Source: Saccoglossus kowalevskii | Taxonomy: Eukaryota > Hemichordata > Enteropneusta > Harrimaniidae | Direction of reading: 5' to 3' | Length of the DNA: 36,751 bases | NCBI RefSeq assembly: GCF_000003605.2 | Contig: NW_003124913.1 | Span: 289,866-326,616 of the forward strand | Part shown: piece by piece, positions 10,901 to 19,494 of the stretch | Numbering within the stretch: the stretch's first letter is position 1 | Layout of the letters: each line of letters starts with the position of its first letter | The notes under the pieces: generated by a model | What the model saw: only the letters and a program-made list of their open reading frames with translations | What the model was told of the DNA's origin: nothing | Database searches by the model: none | Program-made: the position numbers and the translations under genes

Positions 10901-13900
10901 AGCATCTCCGTGGCCAACGACAGCGGCAGTTCAGATGCTATTGGTAAGAATGGTGGTCGCCATGGGTGAGGTACTTTCAGAAAGGACACCTAATCTAGGC
11001 TGATTGCAAGATATACATAGTAGATAATCAGCTTTGCTCAATTTAACTAACCTTGGGTCATCATTACTACAGTCATTACACTTTATTATGCGATGATACG
11101 ACTACACTGGTTGAACACAAACAAGAAGGATTTCTCAGCACGCAACATTCAAAGCCTATCCATCTATAGTTAGTAAACTGTGCAATAAATACTCATAGAA
11201 AAGCTCTCTATGATATGATCTTCAAAGGGCATGGTAATTACCAATTAAACCGCACTCATATTTTGCACTACTGATTTGTCGGAATACCACCAAACATGAC
11301 TGGAACACTTGATTCCGAGTAATTCCCCCAGTACGTGTTGTACCAACAGCTGTCCCCTTACAGTGCAACATCCTCCATAACTTGATGACTCAGTCAACAC
11401 ATAGAATTTGTCTCTCTGACTGACTGAGCTAAGCAGCTCATGGGGGTTTAGCCTAGAAGATTATGAATATAATGCATATATCAGTTGTACTGTGTCATCC
11501 ACATCCAGGACCTTTGTGTTTGTTCATCACTCCTGTGGCCACCTAAATAAAAATGTACATAACACAATTATGTAGCAAACACCACACAATTTAAACAGCT
11601 AGTACCGATATAGGTCTGGGATTTATTGAAAGCTATATATATTGTCTCTTTCGTAGGTAAAGAAACATAAATAAATAAGCAGGAATAATTTAAAATATTG
11701 GTTTTATATACATCCCAAGCTATACAAAGTTTCTAGAATTACAAACAGGAAAATAGCAGTATGAAATTGTAGCTCTGAATCTCAGGAATCAGAAAATCTA
11801 GAAAGGTTAAAATAGTGAGGCGAAACAACACACCTAACTACAGATATCTAAGTTGTACGGATAAATTCAGTCTAAAAACACTATCGAAAATACTGACTAT
11901 TTAGTTTGGACCATTTCATAAACAATACAATAATTTACTCTTCAAAATCCTCAGTTAACAACACTTTACCAGAATAATAATTTGACCGAGTAATTGTTTT
12001 GTCTTGGATGCCACTATTTTTATGTTTTTTCAAACATGTTGATTGTTCGTACTGGACGCATGGTTGACTAATTTAAAACAGGTAATATTGAGGGATAGTG
12101 TTAGACATTGTGGGAGATTCATGCAAAATGTTTTAGCATAATTTTAACCTTGAAAATTATATCAACTTGGCATTATGTTATAATTGATAAGATTGCCAAG
12201 TTTGTAAATAATTAATATATTGATATGGGGATATGTAAGATGTTAAGTGACATTTCACCTATATTTTGAAAAATGTACATACAACACATGCCAGAATTTA
12301 ACTTAATCCCACAACCTTGTGAAACTTTTCATTTTTTATACCATTTGTAGTTTTAGTTTGGCTTCTTTATATCAATGCTAGTGATACATAAACACTTTAG
12401 AAGAAAACATTTAGTAGAAAAGTGTTTTAGTTATTCTCATGAACACAAATGTGCCTTATACATTAATAATTTGCGAAACATCTATAGTCTGTTTTTTGGG
12501 TTGAAACACGATTGGTAAATTTGCTTTCTGAAGTGTTTCAAACAGTTTCAGCGAAAAATGTTTAAATCAAATGTTAAATATGTGATTCGAACTACAATTA
12601 CCGTTCACCAAATGCGAAGTATCAAAATACGTTAGACCATGAGATTACTCAATTCACCACGTTTCTCGATTTCTAGTTTAACGTAAGACAATATAGGTTG
12701 GTACGACAGCGTACATACAATCAATTATTCTAAAACCTAATGATTGTCATTGTGATTGTCTAGTTAGCATATATACCATAATGTTTACTTACGAGTCTAC
12801 AGACATTTCACTTGATTTTAGTAATACTGCTTGCATAAAGTTGTATGCATTATTCCATAAATGTTCCATTCATGACAGATTTATGTCGCCACAAAGCATT
12901 GTGTATTTTTGCGTGTTTACAATGTGCTTAATTTCCATAAAAAGTGTTTAAATAAGTAGAACACTACTGTTTTGACAGAAATTACAGGTTTTTTATTATA
13001 AAGTACACATGTTCATAATTACAACAGTGTGATTTCAATTCAAACGGTGTGTTTTAATTAAAGCATGAAAATGCTTCCAAGATTTACTGTATACTAATGA
13101 TTGACTGTGAAGTTAGTGCATAGGTATATGATTTATATACAGTATGCTTCAGTCAATTTATACATTTTATACTTGACAGTAAATTCAAAACTCTACACTT
13201 AAATATCAATTGATTGATAGGATTATGCAATTATTTTATATGAATAACATGTGATTGTTATTTGTGTATTTTACTATAAGAAAATATGATGGATCTGTAA
13301 ATACTAAACGCAAACGAATGATAACCAGTTGCATTGTACCTATTATTACACATTAATTGAGGCTATGTCAAGCTGTCATATCAGGGCAGTGCATCATAGC
13401 GTGACAGGAAGAGTGTTTGCTTACATCGGCTTTGAGTTCGAAACTCGTGTTTTGTGTATACCTGTAATTTATATTGCAACCTTAGCCCATTGACTAATTG
13501 GAATGTTTTGCTTCAAACACATATAATACAACTGTGACAAGTGCTAATATTATTATGCATGATTTATTAACAAACACATTGCAGAATTAAACTATTCATT
13601 TTTATATAACCGTTTTGGTTAGACTCACAGCATCAGACAATCATTGTTACGCAATGAAATTCGTAGATATCCACGGCTATAACATCAAATTCACAATAGC
13701 TAAAACTATAAATTTACAGCATGAGGTAATCACTGTTACACAGTGAAAAACATAGATGGCCAAAGCTATAACAATAAATTCATGGATGACTAAGGACGTA
13801 GATTCAAAACATGAGGCAATCACTGTAACACAGTGAAACTCATAGATGGCCAAGTTGTGCATGTACCATGTGCGATAATCTCTAATTAGTATTGAATTAT

Positions 13901-15402
13901 ACTGATTTAGACTGTAGCACGCCGATTGATGTTTTGATTATATTGCAATACTTATAATTCATAATTATAATCGATTTAGAATATTTTATACTAATCTTGT
14001 CTTAGTATTGTGATATAGATTATACTATTTAGACATAGTTTCAACATTTTGGCTTAGTTTGTAGCATACTATTTTCGTTATCGTAGTATATTGATTTTAA
14101 TTTTAGTCTTCCCATTCTCTTTGAATAAGTCGAAGTCGGCTTAATCAGCTCCAGTGATTTTCAGCTGTAGTAGAAATGTTGTGTTTTTGTTAAAGTACAT
14201 CTCCCTATTATTCAGGCGTGTATCATTAAATAGGGTGCTGAAATGTTATTGTGAGTGTGATATGGTTAATGTAATAGTTATACAATTATTTTCAGGAACT
14301 TACGTAAAAACGAAGACGCTAGCTGTTATAATTGCCATAATATGGTTGTATTCAGCATTTTGGGCTACCGTACCTCTGCTAGGATGGGACAGGTTTGCAT
14401 CTTTTTGGTTCGCATTATATTTTTGTGCAGTAAAATGTATATTTTGCAAAAAACAGGAAACACTATAAGTCACCCAAATAGGCTGGTTGACAACAATCTA
14501 TCGTTTGTTTTCATAAATAAAATAACCAATGGGCAACGTCTTCACAGCAGATCTCGAGCTGAAGCTGATCAGGGACCGATATTTGTACATCTGCATTCTG
14601 GTTGGTTGGTAAAATGTAATTACTATTATCTGAAATAAAATTGTGTGATCGAACGGATATAATATTGCTTCTGGTGACGTTCAAACAATTGTTTCATTAA
14701 TACAGATATGTCCCAGAACCTCACCTGACATCGTGCACGTTAGACTGGACAAGTAACCAACCAGCTGATATCGCATACATTGTCTGTATATTCGTTCTGT
14801 GCTTTGGATTTTGCTTGATAGCAATCATATACAGCTATGGCGGCATTATCAAAAAGGTCAAACAAATACAACGCCAATTACACCCAGATGGTCAACAATC
14901 TGAGATGAAAAAAGAAGGAAAAACAACCAAGGTATCGCAAAATATTTCATATATGTATGACAACTGATAAAATTTACCCTTGTTTTCCCGTGATTATTAA
15001 CTACCTTATATGGCCTGGTGTTTATTAGTCGGCAAAATGCTAATCGTTGTCAGAATAACATTTCACCATTTACCTCTGCTTCTTGTTTGCAGCTTCTAAA
15101 TCACAGTTTCTGATGTTGTTTTGGTTTATTTTCAGATGCTTGCCATCACCACAACGTTTTACCTTGTATCTTGGTCTCCATATGCAGTGTTGTCATTATA
15201 TACCGTCATACAAGGTAGCGCAGATGATATTCCCGTCGCAGTGACGACTTTACCAGTTTTGTGTGCCAAGTTTGCATGCGTGTACAGCCCTCTTATATAT
15301 TATATCACTGATGGGGCGTTTCGGAAATCAGTCGGTACACTTTTTCACAGTATTCGCGCACTGTGTTGTGTTAATCGAGTGACACCGAATGCGGTAATAT
15401 AA
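789..15402 (+). CDS. Opsin, peropsin/neuropsin-like (group 4), six coding exons
   Basis: Join of 789-957, 4355-4518, 5289-5412, 14296-14392, 14706-14931 and 15136-15402 gives 348 residues, a normal opsin length. The product is a retinal-binding seven-helix G-protein-coupled receptor of the plasma membrane. Visible landmarks: GN in helix 1 (N64), NIAIAD in helix 2 (D92), C119 and C195 for the conserved disulfide, E189 at the bovine Glu181 position, SWSP in helix 6 and CAKFACVYSPLIYY in helix 7 with K305 as the Schiff-base lysine. All five introns are GT-AG and every split codon closes. The loop 2 stretch PEPHLTSCTLDW resembles neuropsin (PEPFGTSCTLDW), and the helix 1-2 and helix 3 regions resemble peropsin/neuropsin. 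Oddities: VRY (143-145) replaces D/ERY, V122 sits at the Glu113 position, and SPxxY replaces NPxxY. The exact subfamily is inferred from remembered motifs. The opsin identity is firm. Confidence 0.93.
1331..1486 (+). repeat. Diverged tandem duplication in intron 1
   Basis: Two segments, about 1331-1383 and 1428-1486, share TCACAGTGTTT(T)AAAAAT, then a TTGTG and AACATATTTT block, and end in TTGACAA. The spacing is about 97 bp. The second copy carries several substitutions and small insertions, so the duplication is old. Confidence 0.55.
4231..4330 (+). repeat. 60-bp direct duplication next to the exon 2 acceptor
   Basis: GAATGCTCAATATTGATGTG at 4236 recurs as GAATGCTTAATATTGATATG at 4296. Both copies run on to GGTTCAAAGTATTA. 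The period is 60 bp. The second copy ends only about 25 bp before the exon 2 splice acceptor, so it occupies the region where the branch point would lie. Confidence 0.85.
4355..4518 (+). CDS. Opsin exon 2: helices 1-2
   Basis: Residues 57-111, entering in phase 1 after tttcag and leaving on a codon boundary at ATG/gtatgt. It carries the GN of helix 1 (G63-N64), a basic first intracellular loop (KIKNRKQLRTHDY) and NIAIAD of helix 2 (D92, the sodium-site aspartate). It ends at HM just before the WYFG of exon 3, matching the HRW-FG junction of neuropsins. Confidence 0.95.
4519..5288 (+). other. Opsin intron 2 (770 bp)
   Basis: Donor gtatgt and acceptor ttttaag, which uses AAG rather than CAG. 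No element or gene is recognised. Overlapping minus-strand reading frames at 4804-5037 have no recognisable content. Confidence 0.85.
5289..5412 (+). CDS. Opsin exon 3: helix 3 with VRY motif
   Basis: Residues 112-152 plus one base of codon 153. WYFGSIGC places C119 at the disulfide position (bovine Cys110). Three residues on, V122 occupies the bovine Glu113 site, where group 4 opsins usually have Tyr. SVIAIVRYLLV aligns to the AxxxDRY region with Val143 replacing the acidic residue. The reading is open and the donor is a good AAG/gtaagt, so the Val is not a product of a bad boundary. Confidence 0.95.
6137..6302. mobile_element. MITE-like element with about 30-bp inverted ends and TTAA flanks
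   Basis: The left end reads TTAAATC then GGGGGAGTCGTCACCTGCG and CATGCGG. The reverse complement of the right end reads TTAAATCAGAGGGATCGTCA then CCTCCGCATGCG. The two match over about 30 bp with a few changes. TTAA at both borders is what a piggyBac-like transposase would leave as target duplication, an inference from the family. The interior is about 100 bp and non-coding, with a subterminal AGACGGCC/GGCGTCT pair. A related half copy lies at 30337-30400. Confidence 0.7.
7866..7962. repeat. (ATTT)n microsatellite, LINE tail
   Basis: About 24 nearly perfect TTTA/ATTT repeats. On the minus strand this is an AAAT tract lying immediately 3' of the CR1-like LINE. It is therefore probably the short tandem tail that CR1/L2-type elements carry in place of poly(A), later expanded. 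Confidence 0.95.
7985..8130 (-). pseudogene. LINE ORF2 C-terminal end
   Basis: The minus-strand peptide containing NGLVPLYLSEMFRPIFQTHV matches the usual end of CR1-type ORF2 proteins (G-xxP-x-YL-xxxF...H). It lies only about 70 bp after the last reverse-transcriptase block, far closer than in an intact element, so the YxDD box and thumb are missing. Confidence 0.6.
8203..8565 (-). pseudogene. LINE reverse transcriptase, partial and frameshifted
   Basis: NYRPISLLPIILKIVEKT (about 8565-8510, minus) is the classic non-LTR reverse-transcriptase block. After a frameshift come QFGFQKSH and FLDQAFDVVDKHILLNKL, equivalent to the LDLSKAFDxVDH block with the first catalytic aspartate, but two residues shorter than usual. 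WFHSYLSDRKQVVYL follows. The upstream minus-strand frame at 8980-8732 fits the linker before the reverse transcriptase. Confidence 0.85.
9272..10015 (-). pseudogene. LINE AP-like endonuclease, decayed
   Basis: The start reads KIDELNLIITADC then DAFF, the usual N-terminal NKIDEL...ITE block with a frameshift afterwards. Near 9470-9380 another frame reads NCLDHVYVN and then SDH followed by a stop and PYF. SDHxPI is the catalytic-histidine motif of these endonucleases. The segment between is broken in several frames, so no active enzyme is possible. Confidence 0.7.
10215..10770 (-). pseudogene. LINE ORF1 SGNH/GDSL esterase domain
   Basis: The open minus-strand frame 10770-10357 contains IIFGDSLLRDI (catalytic Ser block), then IIHCGTNDVNNF (GxND block). 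After a frameshift, DKVHLNARGTDRM (about 10280-10240) supplies the Asp-x-x-His block. All three catalytic blocks of an SGNH hydrolase can therefore still be read in order. In CR1-type LINEs this domain belongs to ORF1. Several plus-strand reading frames here (10298-10723) are only its antisense. Confidence 0.8.
10805..11090 (-). pseudogene. LINE ORF1 zinc-finger remnant
   Basis: The minus-strand frame reads KCNDCSNDDP, 17 residues after the second Cys, then LLCISCNQPRLG, giving C-x2-C-x17-C-x2-C, followed by a low-complexity linker with one stop and a short hydrophobic end. A PHD-like finger before the esterase is the expected CR1 ORF1 layout. A stop lies just upstream of the finger. Confidence 0.6.
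11105..12410. other. No gene recognised
   Basis: AT-rich, no long reading frame and no repeat I could pair. The part next to 11100 may be the 5' untranslated region of the LINE, but no motif proves it. Confidence 0.5.
12415..12665 (-). repeat. Dispersed repeat, copy A (inverted relative to 22145-22385)
   Basis: The reverse complement contains TTTTGATACTTCGCATTTGG, TAAGGCACATTTGTGTTCAT and GATTTAAACATTTTTCG. All have near-identical counterparts in the same order at 22145-22385 on the plus strand. Similarity runs for about 230-250 bp with small indels. No terminal inverted repeats or coding content are apparent, so this is an unnamed interspersed family, possibly a MITE or SINE. Confidence 0.8.
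13385..13450 (+). mobile_element. tRNA-derived SINE head or tRNA pseudogene
   Basis: TAGCGTGACAGG (13397-13408) resembles the polymerase III A box. AGTTCGAAACT (13435-13445), inside GAGTTCGAAACTC with a perfect 5-bp stem, resembles the B box. The spacing is about tRNA-like. The acceptor stem does not close, so it is not a working tRNA. Confidence 0.45.
13630..13858 (+). repeat. Tandem repeat, unit about 90 bp, 2.5 copies
   Basis: GCATGAGGTAATCACTGTTA (second copy, 13719) recurs as CATGAGGCAATCACTGTAAC at 13810. A more diverged first copy starts at 13630. Each unit includes a small palindrome of the form CACTGT-TAC-ACAGTG and a CATAGATGGCCAAAG-like segment. A minus-strand frame through it is periodic because of the repeat, not because it is a gene. 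Confidence 0.85.
14296..14392 (+). CDS. Opsin exon 4: helix 4
   Basis: Residues 153-184 plus two bases of Arg185. GTYVKTKTLAVIIAIIWLYS gives the end of loop 2 and helix 4 with W169, and ATVPLLGW leads to the second extracellular loop. The donor GACAG/gtttgc is weaker than the others but the phase closes with A of exon 5 to give Arg185. Confidence 0.93.
14393..14705 (+). other. Opsin intron 4 (313 bp)
   Basis: Begins gtttgc and ends atacag. Reading frames that run through it from exon 4 have no opsin similarity. Confidence 0.85.
14706..14931 (+). CDS. Opsin exon 5: extracellular loop 2, helix 5, loop 3
   Basis: Residues 186-260. YVPEPHLTSCTLDW holds E189, six residues before disulfide C195, the spacing of bovine Glu181-Cys187. 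DIAYIVCIFVLCFGFCLIAI is helix 5 and IIYSYGGIIKKVKQI its cytoplasmic end. A lysine-rich loop 3 follows, with E255 at the position of bovine Glu247. Ends on a codon boundary at AAG/gtatcg. Confidence 0.95.
14932..15135 (+). other. Opsin intron 5 (204 bp)
   Basis: Donor gtatcg, acceptor ttttcag after a T-rich tract. Phase 0 on both sides. Confidence 0.85.
15136..15402 (+). CDS. Opsin exon 6: helices 6-7 and C-tail
   Basis: Residues 261-348 and TAA. LVSWSPYAV is helix 6 (CWxP version SWSP). LCAKFACVYSPLIYY contains retinal lysine K305 and, six residues later, the SPLIY form of NPxxY. The next tripeptide is DGA where bovine has NKQ. The tail is short (about 30 residues) with CC at 337-338, candidates for palmitoylation, and few Ser/Thr for arrestin control. 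Confidence 0.95.
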   Translation: MLAITTTFYLVSWSPYAVLSLYTVIQGSADDIPVAVTTLPVLCAKFACVYSPLIYYITDGAFRKSVGTLFHSIRALCCVNRVTPNAVI

Positions 15403-15870
15403 GAACGGACTCATTACGAGCATTTAGATACACAACATTGGATTTCAACTCACGTGCACGGCAATGCGCCTTGTCGTTACGCTACTCCAAACCTGAAATG
15501 ATGGCTTGGAATGGCGTATACTTATTGCTGTCAAGGGAAGTTCGGTACTACCGAAGTGGAACTAATAAGGCATTGTGGGATATCAAACCTTCACCATGGA
15601 TGCACATCATATTTATTCACTCACACCTCTGTCCCATACTTATACACTGACATCAGCTGCTAATTTCTTTTTGAGAAAAAAGACTAAATTGAGTCTTCAA
15701 TACATTTGTTCACATTTGTAGACAACGGCCTTATTAGACATACGTGCAAACCATTTAAAAGTCACTTTTATGAAAAATAAAATAACATGGTTTATGTTTG
15801 AGTTACAGGTAGAAAAAAATTAGCATAATAACCAAATCATATAAATAAAAAAATTATTATTATTAACACA
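15403..15870 (+). terminator. Opsin 3' untranslated region with candidate poly(A) signals
   Basis: AATAAA occurs at 15776-15781 and again at 15844-15849, 370-450 bp after the stop codon. Either could direct cleavage. A 70-codon frame at 15438-15650 lies in this stretch and has no recognisable content. Confidence 0.5.
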
Positions 15871-16946
15871 CTATATTCATTACTGTAATATTATATTAAT
15901 TACCCATAATAATGTCAGGTGTAGCCCATGAAGACGGGCCTTTTATTCCGTAAGAAACTTTGCAGAATTTGCATTTTCTTAAATGCACAATTACAAGCAT
16001 CTCATTCATTTACATTTAAATTACCGATATTGAGGTGTGACGTCATGATACAAAAAAAAGTCTACAAATTTCAAAAGTGTGAATATTGATAACTTAGGCC
16101 AACTTGGGCATTCGATAATGTAGGACAATACAAACATCGTTTTTCCGACAATACGTATTACCTCTAAAATCTAAACAATAAGAGAAAATGTAGTAGTATA
16201 TGTACTACAACAAACTACCCAAAAAGTCGTAAAATAGACAAAGATGGGTAAAGTGGCCGAAAACTATATATATTTGATAAAAGGCTTTCAAACATACTGG
16301 CGTAAGGAAACCCGGTGAATGTATTTTTTGTATAGTAACTAATATTATAACATATGATCTATTTATTTTAAATTTATTTAGTCATCGGTTATTTGTTTAC
16401 CCGTCTCAGGAAAAAAGAGTGTTTTTTTTGTAGTAGAGTTTGTGACAAGGAAATACAAATGCGTTAGTACTCGAGACACCGCTTCTCAGCGTCATAAATA
16501 TAAATAGAATATACTGCGCCAAATTTACCAAATAATATGGTTATTTATGTTACTATAGGCAGACGACAACGATATAGAGAATAAGGCTTAAATACCATGA
16601 CGATGTCGTAAATTCAAATGCCGTCTTGCATGTTTATAAGTTGTTTCAGTCGTCAATTATAATTTGTAAGTGTTCTATATATATAGAAAACTTTCGTGCC
16701 TAAGTAAAATGCAGTAAATCAACTCTAGCATGGCCAAAACCAGATTATTGTACGCTTTTCACCAATTTACCCTCTCTGCAAACATATGTGTATCTGCACC
16801 TTGATTCTGTGGCAGAGACGTTAATTTACTGGTATTTATAGCACATTGTGAAACTCGACAGGAACAATAAATGAAAGTTGTAACACTGCGCCTCGCTGAC
16901 TGTTTTCATTGCGACACAATCATACAGCTGTGTTGAAGATTACACT
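15871..16946. other. No gene recognised
   Basis: AT-rich intergenic sequence without long reading frames or a repeat that I can pair within the window. Confidence 0.5.
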
Positions 16947-17430
16947 GGTAATTGTCGGTTCTCAAGAGGCCAGGATTATAATCAAAGCAAAATACTTTTG
17001 ACATTTCATCTGAACTGGTTGCTAATGAGTACTATCAGATCGTGCACTATATAATTGTCGTCCGCGAATTCCATTTACAAATTACTAAAAAAAATGTTTG
17101 TTGTTATTCGTTATTATTATAGTATGTTTTCAAACAAGTCAACTAGCAACTTCATTTCCCTATATTTCTTGATTGCCATTGTCAGGTAATTGTCAGTTCT
17201 CAACAGTGGGTGATCTACATAAGGTCAGGATTACAATCAAAGCAAAATACTTTTGACATTTCATCTGAACTGGTTTCTAATAAGTACTATCAGATCGTGC
17301 ACCATATCATTGTCGTCCGAGAATTCCATTTACAAATTACTAAAAAAAAATGTTTGTTGTTATTATTATAGTATGTTTTCAAACAAGTCAACTAGCAACT
17401 TCGTTTCCCTATATTTCTTGATTGCCATTT
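16947..17430 (+). repeat. Tandem duplication, two copies of about 238-246 bp
   Basis: Copy 1 runs 16947-17184 and copy 2 runs 17185-17430. Both begin GGTAATTGTC, share CAAAGCAAAATACTTTTGAC and CATTTACAAATTACTAAAAA, and end TTCTTGATTGCCATT. They differ by a few substitutions, an insertion near the start of copy 2, and a short deletion in the TTATT run. High identity suggests a fairly recent event. Confidence 0.93.
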
Positions 17431-19388
17431 TGTTGTCAACATTTATGTCAACAATACAGTGTATGATTATTCTAGTAGTAAGATGTCTGCTTCAGCCGAA
17501 TACTGAAAAATGACATTAATGGGTTGTTGAAACTAGTGTCAGTCTATACACCATGAATTGATGCCTTGAGCAAAGTACGTGTGTACTGTTTATTAAATTT
17601 ATATGAAGCATCCATGCATTACCAGTACAGATTAAAAGGATAGCTTAGTTAGTTTGTGGGGTGGGGGTATAGTTGCAGAGCAAGAATTTTGCTTGTGATA
17701 GAACCGCAGGCTAAATGCAACGTGTCAGTGAACTCACCATTATGTGTTACCGGCATAGCGACAGTATATTAAATGTAACGTTCACGATACAAATAATACT
17801 GTTATAGACTGTGATGTTATTTTATAACTGGCTGCTTGTGTCCCTGTAACATTTTTAATGATTGTTGATCAAATTATAGATGACTTTACCTTTTAATTGT
17901 TACGGCTGAACTTATATACAGACATGGTGACTGTGTTGTGACATTGTGCACTCTCGTATGAAATCGGAAGACATCGGTATCCCCGGGCTACCTGCCACGA
18001 TGATTTATTTTAGAGCTGCAGGGTAAGACGTGAAAATAAGCCAGAAAACGCTGTAGGCAATTCCTGTTTATAATTATTATATACTATATAATTAAACTAC
18101 AAGTGCATGTACAGAACACGATATTAATGAGATATCTAATCTTTCATAGCGCACCTGACATTACAAGACTTATCTTCTCTCAAGTGACTCGTGTGTTGTT
18201 AAAATAACAATCCTTGAGCACATCACTGTTTTATTGCACTGTGTAGCATTTTATGTGTACACACAATCTTTACTCAAACGTTGTTATTTCACAAGAGTAA
18301 GTGAATCACCGGACGTAATAAAAGACGTCATCCAACGGAATATAATATAACACAAATAACGATGCAGCAAAGTACACCATAAAATTAATTAATACATAAT
18401 TCATCAGGATTACATGACATATTTATAGCTCCTTTCAATAAGAATGTCATATTTCTAATAGGTGTTTGTACAAACTGTAATATGATTCGATGATTGTGTC
18501 TGAAAATGACGTCAGAGTATATAACATTACACGCAGACGTACACGTCAACTTGTGTTACAAATGAGAAAGTTTACTGTAAATTGTGTTCATCACCATTCT
18601 TATTTGATTAACAAAACTGTCACGATATATCGCCTACCTACGCAGACGGGCAATGTCAATGTTCAACAATTATAGTTTTAAACTATACTACTATTACTAT
18701 CTTAGTAAAAAAAAACGCGCATTTTGTGTAACAATTACGCAAATATCGATATTTAGAATACGAAATGTCTAACCATCTACTAATTGAACATATATTGTTG
18801 AAAAGGTTGTCAACTTTCAAATGTATTCAAATTGAACAGTAATCAACGACTGTTGAAGTCTGTGGGAAAAGCTCTCGCTTTCTATCGATTTCAACATAAT
18901 TAGTGTTCATTCTGGGACTCATTCAAACTTCCTTTCACTATTATGCTAACAAAACATAACACAGTCCGATTTATTATGAATGAGTTATGTCATTAACCTT
19001 GCTTGTCAACATAGCAAATATGAATGTAACATGTTATCTTTCAACTGTATAATACTACACCTACACAACCAATCTATTATACATTAATTAGTGTTTACAA
19101 TTACTGATAAATACTGAATACTATCAAATACTATGCTATCAAACATATCCTGTAAATACGCCCTGAGACTTTTATAAAACAAATGTTCACATTCGTGATT
19201 TGGGTGGGATCTTGGAATAACAGAGTGCATATGATAGTTTCTGTCACTGTATGTGCAAATGTTGTCATGCACTTCAATCCTCTTGTTTTGTTTCATATTG
19301 GGTTACATCTTATTTTCGTCGATTGTAGATGACAAATATATTACACAGATGCACTACAGCTCGATAATATATTTAAACGAATTTTTTC
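17431..19388. other. No gene recognised
   Basis: The reading frames at 18490-18675 (plus) and 19084-19296 (minus) are short, begin without context and match no family I know. Nothing else stands out. Confidence 0.5.
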
Positions 19389-19494
19389 CCTGTGTACATT
19401 TTCTGAATCACACCATGTGTACACTTTCTGAATCACCCCTTGTTTACATTTTCTGAATCATAACTTGCATACATTGCCTGAATCGCCGGTTGTA
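19389..19494 (-). repeat. 25-bp minisatellite, four units, inverted orientation
   Basis: Four degenerate units of the form TACATTTTCTGAATCACnCC. Their reverse complement is the unit of the much longer arrays at 20855-21425 and 21545-21810. So the same satellite sits in both orientations about 1.4 kb apart. Confidence 0.88.

Larger units (their letters stand above)
7963..11100 (-). mobile_element. Decayed CR1-like LINE (non-LTR retrotransposon)
   Basis: Reading on the minus strand from 11100 down, the order is a CxxC zinc-finger remnant, an SGNH/GDSL esterase domain (ORF1), an endonuclease, a reverse transcriptase and a (AAAT)n tail. ORF1 with a zinc finger plus esterase is a known CR1-clade architecture. 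The copy is dead, with frameshifts and stops throughout. The reverse transcriptase jumps from the palm region before the YxDD box straight to its C-terminal end, implying an internal deletion. The 5' limit is uncertain and may lie beyond 11100. Confidence 0.85.
5413..14295 (+). other. Opsin intron 3 (8.9 kb), filled with mobile elements
   Basis: Donor gtaagt, acceptor ttttcag. It separates helix 3/second intracellular loop from helix 4, and the split Gly153 codon closes in phase. Contents are listed separately: MITE, ATTT tract, CR1-like LINE, dispersed repeat, tRNA-like relic and 90-bp tandem repeat. The stretches 5413-6130 and 6305-7860 show nothing else I can name. Confidence 0.85.

Noticed and set aside
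10298-11003. Plus-strand reading frames of 60-75 codons
   Set aside because: They are antisense to the LINE ORF1 esterase and zinc-finger remnants, which explain the open frames.
14342-14638. 98-codon frame overlapping opsin exon 4
   Set aside because: It is out of frame with helix 4 and runs through intron 4. Only the spliced opsin frame matches a known family.
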